Of a stretch of DNA of 43,761 nucleotides, positions 8,405 to 17,052 are shown piece after piece (position 1 is the first letter of the stretch; every line of letters starts with the position of its first letter). The DNA comes from Candidatus Epulonipiscium sp. (GTDB lineage: Bacteria; Bacillota; Clostridia; Lachnospirales; Anaerotignaceae): contig JAAYQI010000243.1 in assembly GCA_012519385.1 (NCBI GenBank), positions 1 through 43,761 of the forward strand, read 5' to 3'. A model generated the notes under the pieces. It ran no database searches. It worked only from the letters and a program-made list of their open reading frames with translations, and was not told the origin of the DNA. Made by a program: the position numbers and the translations under genes.

Positions 8405-10648
8405 TTATTTTTTCCTTACTATTGTATAGTCTCCTTCTGCACTGCTAATTAAATTAAATGCCTTTTCAAAGCAGCTTAAAGGCAAATATACTTTATTCCC
8501 ATACACAATAGAAGGGGCAGGCTTAACCGTTGTTTTTTTGTCATTAATATAGACCTCTGTTTTATTGGGAATATACTCAATTAAACCTCTGCTTCCTCGA
8601 ATAACCACAGAATTTGAGGTATGACTTTTTATCACTTGAGCCCCAAGCATTCTGCCTAATTCTTCAGCAGGCACATAAATTTCTTTTCCCGAAACCATCA
8701 CGGGAGCAGAAAGCTTTACATTGTAGTCTGGAAAAAGCAAATACCAGGGTTGTAAAAATAATTTCCCCGAATTATTTAGTGTCGCTACAGCGTTATTGAG
8801 GCTGTTTTTTTCATTCTGTGTATACTTTCCAGCCTGTTCCTGTGCCAATTTTTTCATGGTAGAGGGCAATGATGCCGTGGAATCTGCCTCTTGCTCCTGC
8901 TGCTGTCCATCCGTTTGGGATGAATTATCATTTTTTTTATCGTCTTTATTGTCATCCTTCACTGCATCGTCAGTACTGTCAGAAGTATCGGACAAGTCAA
9001 CTGGGATACTTCCATTTTTTATACCCTCTGCAATACTCTGCATTTTTTCTTCATTTTTTGTTTTTACATCTGTATCTTTTTCAATCTGTCCCTTTAATTG
9101 TGACGCCTTGGCCATTTCGCCCTTCTCAACTGCGTCCATATAATTCTCATACATCTTTGCCAATTCCTTTTGGCTGTTTTCCACCTGCTGTTTTAACTGC
9201 TGATACTCGTCGTTGGCAGAAAGTTTTATCTCTAGACGTTTTTCCTCAACCTCCGTCTGCTTTGAAGAAATGGCTTTTGACAAAGGGGCTTTTAATTCTG
9301 CATTGATGCTATTTACAGCATCTTTAAAAAGAGCCTCTGTACTTGCCAAGACGTCATCCTTTTCTTTTGCTGTTTCCAATCTGTCTATCATTCGTTCATC
9401 CATAGAAACTAAATTGGATAAAGCGTTTGCAACATCTTGAGCAATATCCTCACGTATTTTATCAAGTGTCGCCTGTGAAGAATTGTCTGCCTTAGCATTT
9501 TTTAGTTCCTCACTGTTGTTAGCATTATGAATGCTTTCCCGGACGCTACTCATAGCCATTTGTTTCGCCTGCTGTAAAATAGCTAACTGCTTTTTCTTTT
9601 CCTCTTGGGAGATATTTTCATTCCCACTTTTTAAATTTTTTACTGCCGCAATGTTATCTATCGCCTGCTGCATTGCCGAAGTATCATTGTTCATTGCTGC
9701 CTGTTGCATTGCCTTTGCATATTGCTCCTCCAGGGCCTCTAGTGGATTTTGCGTTGTATTACTGTTTTCGTCGCCTTCCTCCTTAGCGGAAGCCCCTATT
9801 TCTGCCAATGCACCCTGCATATTGGTAATTGCCGTGGCATAGGTATTAATTAAATCTTGACACTTTTCATAGTCTAGTTTTTTGGTTTCCTCATTCAGCC
9901 TGTCAATTTCCAACTGATAGCATAAAGCTTTTCTTTCCTTCTCAGCGTTCATTTTTTGCTCAACTGCCGCCGCAATACTTTCAGCGGAAGCTGTGCCATC
10001 TTTTTGCATCGAGGCAATCATATCTTCCATGCTGTTAATGGTTTTGGTGTATTCGTCTATACGGCTATCTGTAATTTTTGCAAGTGCCCGGTCTATACTG
10101 CTTAATTTGCTTGCATACAGTTTTTCTTTCTCTTTTTTTTCGTCTTTATCTCCTGTTATGTTCTCCTTCAAGGAATTCTGTATCCCCTTTTGCTGTACCA
10201 CCTCTTCCATTTCAGGAAATTTGGAAGGGTCGCTGAAGTCAAAAAAGTCCGAAACAGGTACAGTTTCTCCTGTAGTAAGGTCTATGGTTTCGCCCGTTAT
10301 CTTTGTGTAATGGGTTAGGGGAACGGAATTAATTTGTGCATTGGTCACAATGTTATCCGTTGTTACAGAAATTTGTAAAACGTTGTCACTATCACTGATA
10401 TCGTACCATGTGCCCTTGTTGATATCTGACTTGAAGTAAATCTTATTCTGACCGCTGTCCGTTGCTGATTGTGTAGCAACGGACAATACTTCTTGGGTGA
10501 GTGCATCCAAAACAATGGCATGAGTTCCGATAATAATAGTTTTATCGGGGAACTGGTCTGCTGTTGGTCTTTCTGCACCAAAGGCAATAGTGGTCGAAAA
10601 AATCGTACAAACGAACCATAAACACACTAACATTTTTATTTTTTTCAC
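8405..10648 (-). CDS. Secreted coiled-coil protein with C-terminal copper amine oxidase N-like (stalk) domain
   Basis: 747 aa; signal peptide MKKIKMLVCLWFVCTIFSTTIAFGA; long charged/Gln-rich helical region (about res. 150-620); C-term PVMVSGKEIYVPAEELGRMLGAQV...VYINDKKTTVKPAPSIVYGNKVYLPLSCFEKAFN typical of CuAO-N1 stalk domains. Confidence 0.7.
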   Translation of the reverse strand: MKKIKMLVCLWFVCTIFSTTIAFGAERPTADQFPDKTIIIGTHAIVLDALTQEVLSVATQSATDSGQNKIYFKSDINKGTWYDISDSDNVLQISVTTDNIVTNAQINSVPLTHYTKITGETIDLTTGETVPVSDFFDFSDPSKFPEMEEVVQQKGIQNSLKENITGDKDEKKEKEKLYASKLSSIDRALAKITDSRIDEYTKTINSMEDMIASMQKDGTASAESIAAAVEQKMNAEKERKALCYQLEIDRLNEETKKLDYEKCQDLINTYATAITNMQGALAEIGASAKEEGDENSNTTQNPLEALEEQYAKAMQQAAMNNDTSAMQQAIDNIAAVKNLKSGNENISQEEKKKQLAILQQAKQMAMSSVRESIHNANNSEELKNAKADNSSQATLDKIREDIAQDVANALSNLVSMDERMIDRLETAKEKDDVLASTEALFKDAVNSINAELKAPLSKAISSKQTEVEEKRLEIKLSANDEYQQLKQQVENSQKELAKMYENYMDAVEKGEMAKASQLKGQIEKDTDVKTKNEEKMQSIAEGIKNGSIPVDLSDTSDSTDDAVKDDNKDDKKNDNSSQTDGQQQEQEADSTASLPSTMKKLAQEQAGKYTQNEKNSLNNAVATLNNSGKLFLQPWYLLFPDYNVKLSAPVMVSGKEIYVPAEELGRMLGAQVIKSHTSNSVVIRGSRGLIEYIPNKTEVYINDKKTTVKPAPSIVYGNKVYLPLSCFEKAFNLISSAEGDYTIVRKK

Positions 10649-10662
10649 AAATCTTCACCTCC

Positions 10663-12678
10663 CTACGAAGCATAAATTTCTCCGCTGTCGTTCCCGCTTT
10701 GCACTGTTGCAGACTGCACCTCTTTACCATCTTTATAGAACCGAATTAACATTTTTTCCTTATCGCTAAAATATAGAGTTAACGTAGTGATACTACCGTT
10801 TTTCGTTGCCTTTCCTAAAGAATTTTCCCCAAGAAAAACTTCATACTCCGTATAATTGACTCTTTCATCTGTATTCACCGAGAAATTATTTCTAAGGGTA
10901 TCTGCTTGAGAAATATGCCATGTTCCAATATTGTCCTTACTTTTTATTTCTTCTTTCTTCTCTTGTGAATTGGGTTCTGGCTCATTTTCAGAGACCTGTA
11001 CCATGGTAAGCTCCCCTTCGTACTGTCCGCCGTCAAAAGTTGCCTTGTACTTTAATTCTCCCTCGTGGTAGAATCTTACCTCCATTAAAGTAGATTCTCC
11101 ATAGGTAAGTGGCAAATGCATCAAGGTATTCCCAATTTTAATCTTATCTCCAACAGGCATATCCTGATAGAAAAGCTGATACTCCTCCACTCCATAATCG
11201 GAAGGTACCTTCACGCCAAACTCAAAATTATACTGAGTTAGGCTGTTATTGATATACCATGTAGGTGCTTCCAAGAATGTATCTCCTGCCTTAAGGGTAT
11301 CACTGCTAAAGCTGCCACCACTTAAAAGATGGGTAATGTATCCGCTTGTTGTAAGGTTAAAGTTGCTTAACGCCTTGGCATATTCCATTTTCATTTCATA
11401 CAAACCATTTTGCTTTGTATAAAACGCCTGTCTGGAGGATTCCAAATCAGCGAAGGCAACTAACCCCATTTTATTCTGCTTTATCTGTTCTTCATAATCC
11501 TTTTTGGCAGTATCTAGGCTTTCCTTTGCGGTACTGTAAGCACTTTCCATTTGCTTTAAATTGCTGTATGCATTATATATGGTATCCTCTAGGGCAGCGA
11601 TAGCATCTTTTTCCGCCTTTCTTGCCTTATCTCTTTCTGTCAAGGATACAAACAACGCATATTTCTGGTCCTCCATATACCTTGTACCCGAATACTCCCC
11701 TTTAAACCATTCTTTTGGAATATAAATTTTGAAAAACAAAAGATTTATGATATAGTTTCCTTGCCAAGGGCTATCAATTCTGGTTAAGGCATGATTATGC
11801 ATTCGAATAAACTCATCATAATCCATGGTCTTACCCTCGTTATATCTTATGTAAGCCTCAATATCTTGAATGTATTGCCCATATTTAGATTTATAAATTT
11901 GCAGTATTTCTTCTGTATCCCTCTCTGCCAACTTTCTTGCCTGTATTGTTTTAAAAAGTTCAAAATCATTTGCCTTGGCATATTCTGTAATGGTTGTCAG
12001 CTGGCTTCTTTCCAGATTAATTTCAGGAAAATACTCAGGAAATTGGTATCCATACCTTACCTCTTTGCCTACCAAACTACCTAATTTTTTCAGCTTCACA
12101 TCTAAATTAGCAGCGGACTTCTGCTGTGCAGTTTCTAAATCTTTCAGTTGGGTTTCCACAAAATCTACGTCAGTTTTTTTCCCTTTACCCATTTTATATT
12201 TTGCCTCAACATCAGTTAAAACCTGTTTGGTATCTGCCAAGCGGTCCTCAATATCACCTAAATTGTGCTGTTCTAACAAAACATCATAATATGCCTGCTC
12301 TGCATTGGTTTGTGCCTTTAAGGTTTCATAAGGCTCCTGCTTCTTCAGCACTGTAATTTCATTCTGAATTCGAGGTACTTTCATAATCAGTTCTATTTCC
12401 TTGGGCATACCATGTCCTGTAGGAAATTCGATATTGATAAGCAGGGAAAATCGAATGGTAGAATCTTTTTTTCGTGTATCCCTAATTCCATCCTTTGCCT
12501 GTTGTAACTCTATCTGCTTTTTAATTCTATCAATCTTCACATTCTGCAAATCACTGCTGGTTTCCACCGCCAGTTTTTTTGCTGTTTCTATGTCTAATGT
12601 AGAGGCACCGAAAATAGAAACCGTTTGAAACAAAAACATCAGCGTTATAAAAACACAGCAAAATTTTTTAAACCTCAT
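10663..12678 (-). CDS. Secreted TolC/outer-membrane-efflux-protein-like protein with duplicated C-terminal beta domain
   Basis: 671 aa; signal peptide; LDIETAKKLAVETSSDLQNVKIDRIKKQIELQQAKDG and MGLVAFADLESSRQAFYTKQNGLYEMKMEYAKALSNF match OEP repeat style; two C-terminal WxI...EVRFYHEG/MLIRFYKDG modules. Start codon overlaps the upstream stop (TAATG). Confidence 0.6.
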   Translation of the reverse strand: MRFKKFCCVFITLMFLFQTVSIFGASTLDIETAKKLAVETSSDLQNVKIDRIKKQIELQQAKDGIRDTRKKDSTIRFSLLINIEFPTGHGMPKEIELIMKVPRIQNEITVLKKQEPYETLKAQTNAEQAYYDVLLEQHNLGDIEDRLADTKQVLTDVEAKYKMGKGKKTDVDFVETQLKDLETAQQKSAANLDVKLKKLGSLVGKEVRYGYQFPEYFPEINLERSQLTTITEYAKANDFELFKTIQARKLAERDTEEILQIYKSKYGQYIQDIEAYIRYNEGKTMDYDEFIRMHNHALTRIDSPWQGNYIINLLFFKIYIPKEWFKGEYSGTRYMEDQKYALFVSLTERDKARKAEKDAIAALEDTIYNAYSNLKQMESAYSTAKESLDTAKKDYEEQIKQNKMGLVAFADLESSRQAFYTKQNGLYEMKMEYAKALSNFNLTTSGYITHLLSGGSFSSDTLKAGDTFLEAPTWYINNSLTQYNFEFGVKVPSDYGVEEYQLFYQDMPVGDKIKIGNTLMHLPLTYGESTLMEVRFYHEGELKYKATFDGGQYEGELTMVQVSENEPEPNSQEKKEEIKSKDNIGTWHISQADTLRNNFSVNTDERVNYTEYEVFLGENSLGKATKNGSITTLTLYFSDKEKMLIRFYKDGKEVQSATVQSGNDSGEIYAS

Positions 12679-14249
12679 TATATCACCCCAATTTCAAAAT
12701 ACCATATTTCCCCCTCTGGAGAACTTGAATACATTCTAATATAATAATCATCAAAATTGTATTTTGTACAGTAAATCACATCACCCAGACTAAAATTCCT
12801 GTTTGTAAATTGGGATAAATACGCTTCTTCTTCCATAACAACAAATTCATAAGAGGTAAAGCTGTCTTTTTCAAATGTCTTTGTTAAATCCTTCAAATTT
12901 TCACCGTTTGCAATACCGTTAATGTTTTGTTCTCCAAAAAACTTCATGTTTCTTAACTGAGGAACGCTCTCTCCATCGGCAAAGTCAAATTCAAATACAA
13001 CAGAAAGCTGTTTATATACCAAAAAGAAGCTGTTTTCAAACAATTTTGTTTCATCTTCTTTGCCAAAAGCAGTACGGATAGCATCCAAATCCGAATTGCA
13101 CAGTTGCATATAGTCAATTTGTCCTTCAAAGAACTTTCCTGTATATAACTGTATACCGCTGTTGCTGTATAATACACCAGTACCGTCATAGACACCCTTT
13201 GAAAAATTTCCTTCATAAACAACTCTACCTGTATTTTCGTCATAACGTTTCCCAGCCTGCTGAAAAACGCCATTTTGAAAATTTCCCTCATAAATAACCC
13301 TGCCTGTGGCAAGAGAATATAATACACCAAAGCCGTTCATTTCACCAAAGGCAAAGTTACCGTTGTATCTTATCCTGCCATTTCTATACAACTTACCCTG
13401 ACCCTCGTAAACATTATTTACAAAAGTGCCATCATAAAGCATCTTCCCGCCTTCATACAGCTTGCCACTACCATTTTTCATTCCACTTCTAAATTCGCCG
13501 CTGTAAAGAAGCTTGTTTTCCTTAGAGCTGTCATAAAGAGTAGCAATTCCGTTATACATACCGTCTATGTATTCTCCGCTATATTTTCTTACTCCATTTG
13601 CGTAATATTCTGTTCCTTTTTTGTAACTACCCTGTTCAAAGGTACCGCTAAACTGAATATTACCATTTTCATAATACAGTACACCTTCTCCGTCATAAAG
13701 GTTGTCCTTAAATTCTCCCTTATACCTCACATGACCATTTTTATATAGTGTTCCAGTGCCATTATATAAATTATTGGAAAGTTCCCCCTTATAAATCAAA
13801 CTGTCTTGTTCATAAACTTCACCTGTGCCTTCTGCCAAGCCTTCATTCAGTTTTCCTTTATAGAGTAATTCACCATCTTTGGTATAAACCTTTGCCTTAC
13901 CCGTGGTTTCATGGAATTTGCTACTATTAACCACAACCGAAGCTGGCCACACTCTTCCCTCCAAAAACGGGAACACTACTTTTGAAAAAATAAAACCTGC
14001 TAAAACAAGGGTAAATAGCAATTTCGCTAAAAACCGTTTGGAAACATACCATTCATTCATCTTAAAGTAATCCTTTAAGGAAGACGGTTTCCCAAAGATA
14101 AAACTCATTGCTTTTTGAAAAGATTTCCTTATTTTTGCATTTATTTTCCTAGTATAGTTTTTTAATTTATTCAGCTTGCCTCTAAGCATATTCTCATAAA
14201 GTGTAATGGAGGATTCTACACTTTTCTTAAACATATTCATTATATTCAT
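12678..14249 (-). CDS. Membrane-anchored MORN-repeat protein
   Basis: 523 aa; one TM segment (FLAKLLFTLVLAGFIFSKVVFPFL) followed by about 10 MORN-like units (LLYKGKLNEGLAEGTGEVY, LIYKGELSNNLYNGTGTLY, VRYKGEFKDNLYDGEGVLY, etc.). Confidence 0.85.
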   Translation of the reverse strand: MNIMNMFKKSVESSITLYENMLRGKLNKLKNYTRKINAKIRKSFQKAMSFIFGKPSSLKDYFKMNEWYVSKRFLAKLLFTLVLAGFIFSKVVFPFLEGRVWPASVVVNSSKFHETTGKAKVYTKDGELLYKGKLNEGLAEGTGEVYEQDSLIYKGELSNNLYNGTGTLYKNGHVRYKGEFKDNLYDGEGVLYYENGNIQFSGTFEQGSYKKGTEYYANGVRKYSGEYIDGMYNGIATLYDSSKENKLLYSGEFRSGMKNGSGKLYEGGKMLYDGTFVNNVYEGQGKLYRNGRIRYNGNFAFGEMNGFGVLYSLATGRVIYEGNFQNGVFQQAGKRYDENTGRVVYEGNFSKGVYDGTGVLYSNSGIQLYTGKFFEGQIDYMQLCNSDLDAIRTAFGKEDETKLFENSFFLVYKQLSVVFEFDFADGESVPQLRNMKFFGEQNINGIANGENLKDLTKTFEKDSFTSYEFVVMEEEAYLSQFTNRNFSLGDVIYCTKYNFDDYYIRMYSSSPEGEIWYFEIGVI

Positions 14250-14308
14250 TATTCAATCCACCTCACCTTAAGATTCATGCTTCCATAAAGTATTACTTAT
14301 AGCAACAC

Positions 14309-17023
14309 TTAGCAATCCAAATATCCTTCCCAAGAGCTTGGAAGTTCGTCAATGTATTTATCACACAGAAAAATATATGTTTGTGCCAGCTTATCATTTT
14401 TATCCATTCGTATCACGTCAATAAAATATTTTCTTGCCTCAGAATGCTGCCCCTCGACATAATATTTAACGCCTGCTTCAAATAAATCCTTTGTCATTTT
14501 TTTATTCTGTCGTTCTTCAAAAGGATAAGCGTCTATTACATCATATAAATCCACTAATCTTCCATGGGTTTTTCTATCCTTAATTTTTCCAATATAGCGG
14601 CAGTGATATCTGTCTTTATTCACAATTCTGTTATAAGTAGACTGTGTAATCAGCAGTCCAATGTTATTGGAAAAAGCAAGGGATTCCAATAATGGTGTAT
14701 AATTTAACACCTCGGAAGCCGCCGCTGTATCCAGCCCCAATTTATTGCCAACAACACCGAACATAATCTCCCCGCTTTGAACAACAGTATTTAAACCAAC
14801 GTTTCTGTTCTTGAGGGTACGAAGTCTTTCCAAAATTTCCAACACAACATTTAAACAGGTATCGGCAGGGCTGTCAAAAACCGCCTTTAACCCTCCCCCA
14901 TGGTAGTCCTCCACTAAACCGCCCTCACGGCGTATTACCTGTGCTAGTGTAGCATAAATTGTATTTACAAAGTTGAAGTTTTCCTCTGTTGTCATTTCTT
15001 CGCTGATACTATAAAAATCCCTAGTGGATATAGATATTACATTCATTTCTTTAATAACATAATCCCCTGGTTTTACGTCCAGTATATTTCCTTTTTGTAA
15101 AATATGGAACATTTCCTTTGGAACAAATTTTTCATAGGCAACGCTTAAGCTTTCAATGGAATCGAAATAGCTTTTCATTTTTCTTGTCATTTTGTTAAAC
15201 GCATTTCCTATATCCTCTAATTCATCCCTGGAATTAATATCTACCACTGTATCCCAGTTAGCATCTGCAATTTCTGCTACACCTTGCTTCAACTTTTTAA
15301 GCCCATGCAAAGTTTTTTTCAGCATTAAAACCAAAATAATTAAAATAACAGACATTAGTACAACAATACTAATGGTAAAGTGGTAAAATAGTTTACTTAC
15401 TTCTGTTTCAAATTCCACAAAATCAATACCAACTTCAACCTTTCCTACCTTGTTACCATTTTTGTCTAATATGTAATTGTTGCAATATCTCCACTGACCA
15501 CCTTCTTGTTCTATCTGAGAAAAGCTCAGGTTGCCATCGGAAGATTCAGAACTAAAGTCTTTAATTTTTTTTGTATTGGACTCTATGAAATATTCATGAA
15601 TACCCTTAAAGTGGTTACTTGAACTGCCATCTGCACTATAAATCAAATAAGTGTCTCCGTCCTTAAAAAGATACACGGCATAATAAAAGTCCTTTCGTAT
15701 TGCATCTGGCATAAAGGAATAAAATTTATCCACACTAATATCCGCACTTTTATCCAGCTTTTCAAAATAAGGGTCATTTAAATCCACAGGAATATCCATA
15801 TCTTTCAATATTTCCGCATCTAGATTATTACTAATATTGGCACTAAGAGAATACATTTGAAAATCCGCTTCATTAATGATGATTTTCAGATAGCGGTCAT
15901 GGATATAATTTGCAATGATAAAAGTTCCTAGTGCCAATAATGGCACTGCTGCAAATATTTGCTTTAAAAGTATGCTTTTTGTTTGAAATGCTTTTTTTGC
16001 CAAATAATAAATACCATACAATATGCCAAACACAACCGCTGTTAAAATAGCAACTAGCAAAATAAACCGGATTGGCTTTATGCAGCGTTCCCCAATCTTA
16101 TTTACTTCATTGCCATCTTGAACAATAATAAAATTTTCATTATTCTTATATGTATTAGAATACGAAAGTAGCTTATCCCCAATCATTTTTAAGTTACACA
16201 ACTCATTGAAGGAATACTCTCCGTAAATGACATCATCCCCTGAAAAAATTCTTTCCAAATCATCTGTTTTCTCATTGTATTTTACAAAACTTGGAGTACA
16301 AACATCGTAATAGTAAATATTCCCCTCTGTGTCCGAGCTTAAATTGCCAGGTATTGATTTCTCAATTCCCTTTGTCTCCAGATTAATTTCCTTGTTATAT
16401 ACTTTTGTTCTGTAGTTATAAAGACAGTATAAGCCTCCCTCATCCGTTGTATAATAAATGCTGTTTTTATTTGAATATTTTATCCAACTAAACTTAGGCA
16501 TCTGTTCAAATTCAAATGCCATTTCCTTAAATTCTTCCGTTGTGGGGTTATATTGCTTTAATGTAAGAGTGTTTGTATTATCATTCGTTATAAAAATATG
16601 CAATACATCGTTAACCATTTGTTGGGTGAAAATTATGTCTCCTTGTAATTCATAATCGGTAGAAAGAATCTTTTTCAATTCCTTCCCTCTTTTATTGTAA
16701 ACCTGTACCCATTCCCTTAGCACTTCACCGTTTCTATTTTTCTCTGATACAATGAAATAGATATTTCCTTCTTCATCGGTATTGATATTGATATAGCTAA
16801 GAAAATTGTCCCCTCTTTTATCGGGAAGCTTCTTATGCTGTTGTATTTCTCCGCTCATATTCAGCACATAAAGGTCATAGCCACCCTCAAGATAATAGAA
16901 GAGATTATTTTCACCTACTACGCAGGTATCAATGATTTCAATTTTTGAAGTCCTTAGGGACATACCAATGAAATATGCCACAAGAAGGCTAAAACAAAGC
17001 ATTATAATTGTTTTTTTCCTCAA
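14309..17023 (-). CDS. Membrane sensor: propeller-like ectodomain, TM, Cache-like domain, TM, HAMP, degenerate class III nucleotidyl cyclase domain
   Basis: 904 aa; N-terminal signal/TM; repeated beta motifs (GNIYF, GNIYYYD); TM IRFILLVAILTAVVFGILYGIYYL; TM FTISIVVLMSVILIILVLML; HAMP-like LKQGVAEIADANWDTVVDINSRDELEDIGNAFNKMTRKM; cyclase-like VISISTRDFYSISEEM...GGLVEDYHGGGLKAVFDSP...LNYTPLLESLA. Confidence 0.7.
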   Translation of the reverse strand: MRKKTIIMLCFSLLVAYFIGMSLRTSKIEIIDTCVVGENNLFYYLEGGYDLYVLNMSGEIQQHKKLPDKRGDNFLSYININTDEEGNIYFIVSEKNRNGEVLREWVQVYNKRGKELKKILSTDYELQGDIIFTQQMVNDVLHIFITNDNTNTLTLKQYNPTTEEFKEMAFEFEQMPKFSWIKYSNKNSIYYTTDEGGLYCLYNYRTKVYNKEINLETKGIEKSIPGNLSSDTEGNIYYYDVCTPSFVKYNEKTDDLERIFSGDDVIYGEYSFNELCNLKMIGDKLLSYSNTYKNNENFIIVQDGNEVNKIGERCIKPIRFILLVAILTAVVFGILYGIYYLAKKAFQTKSILLKQIFAAVPLLALGTFIIANYIHDRYLKIIINEADFQMYSLSANISNNLDAEILKDMDIPVDLNDPYFEKLDKSADISVDKFYSFMPDAIRKDFYYAVYLFKDGDTYLIYSADGSSSNHFKGIHEYFIESNTKKIKDFSSESSDGNLSFSQIEQEGGQWRYCNNYILDKNGNKVGKVEVGIDFVEFETEVSKLFYHFTISIVVLMSVILIILVLMLKKTLHGLKKLKQGVAEIADANWDTVVDINSRDELEDIGNAFNKMTRKMKSYFDSIESLSVAYEKFVPKEMFHILQKGNILDVKPGDYVIKEMNVISISTRDFYSISEEMTTEENFNFVNTIYATLAQVIRREGGLVEDYHGGGLKAVFDSPADTCLNVVLEILERLRTLKNRNVGLNTVVQSGEIMFGVVGNKLGLDTAAASEVLNYTPLLESLAFSNNIGLLITQSTYNRIVNKDRYHCRYIGKIKDRKTHGRLVDLYDVIDAYPFEERQNKKMTKDLFEAGVKYYVEGQHSEARKYFIDVIRMDKNDKLAQTYIFLCDKYIDELPSSWEGYLDC

Positions 17024-17052
17024 AATTTCACCCCCTCATTCCTAAATCCCTT

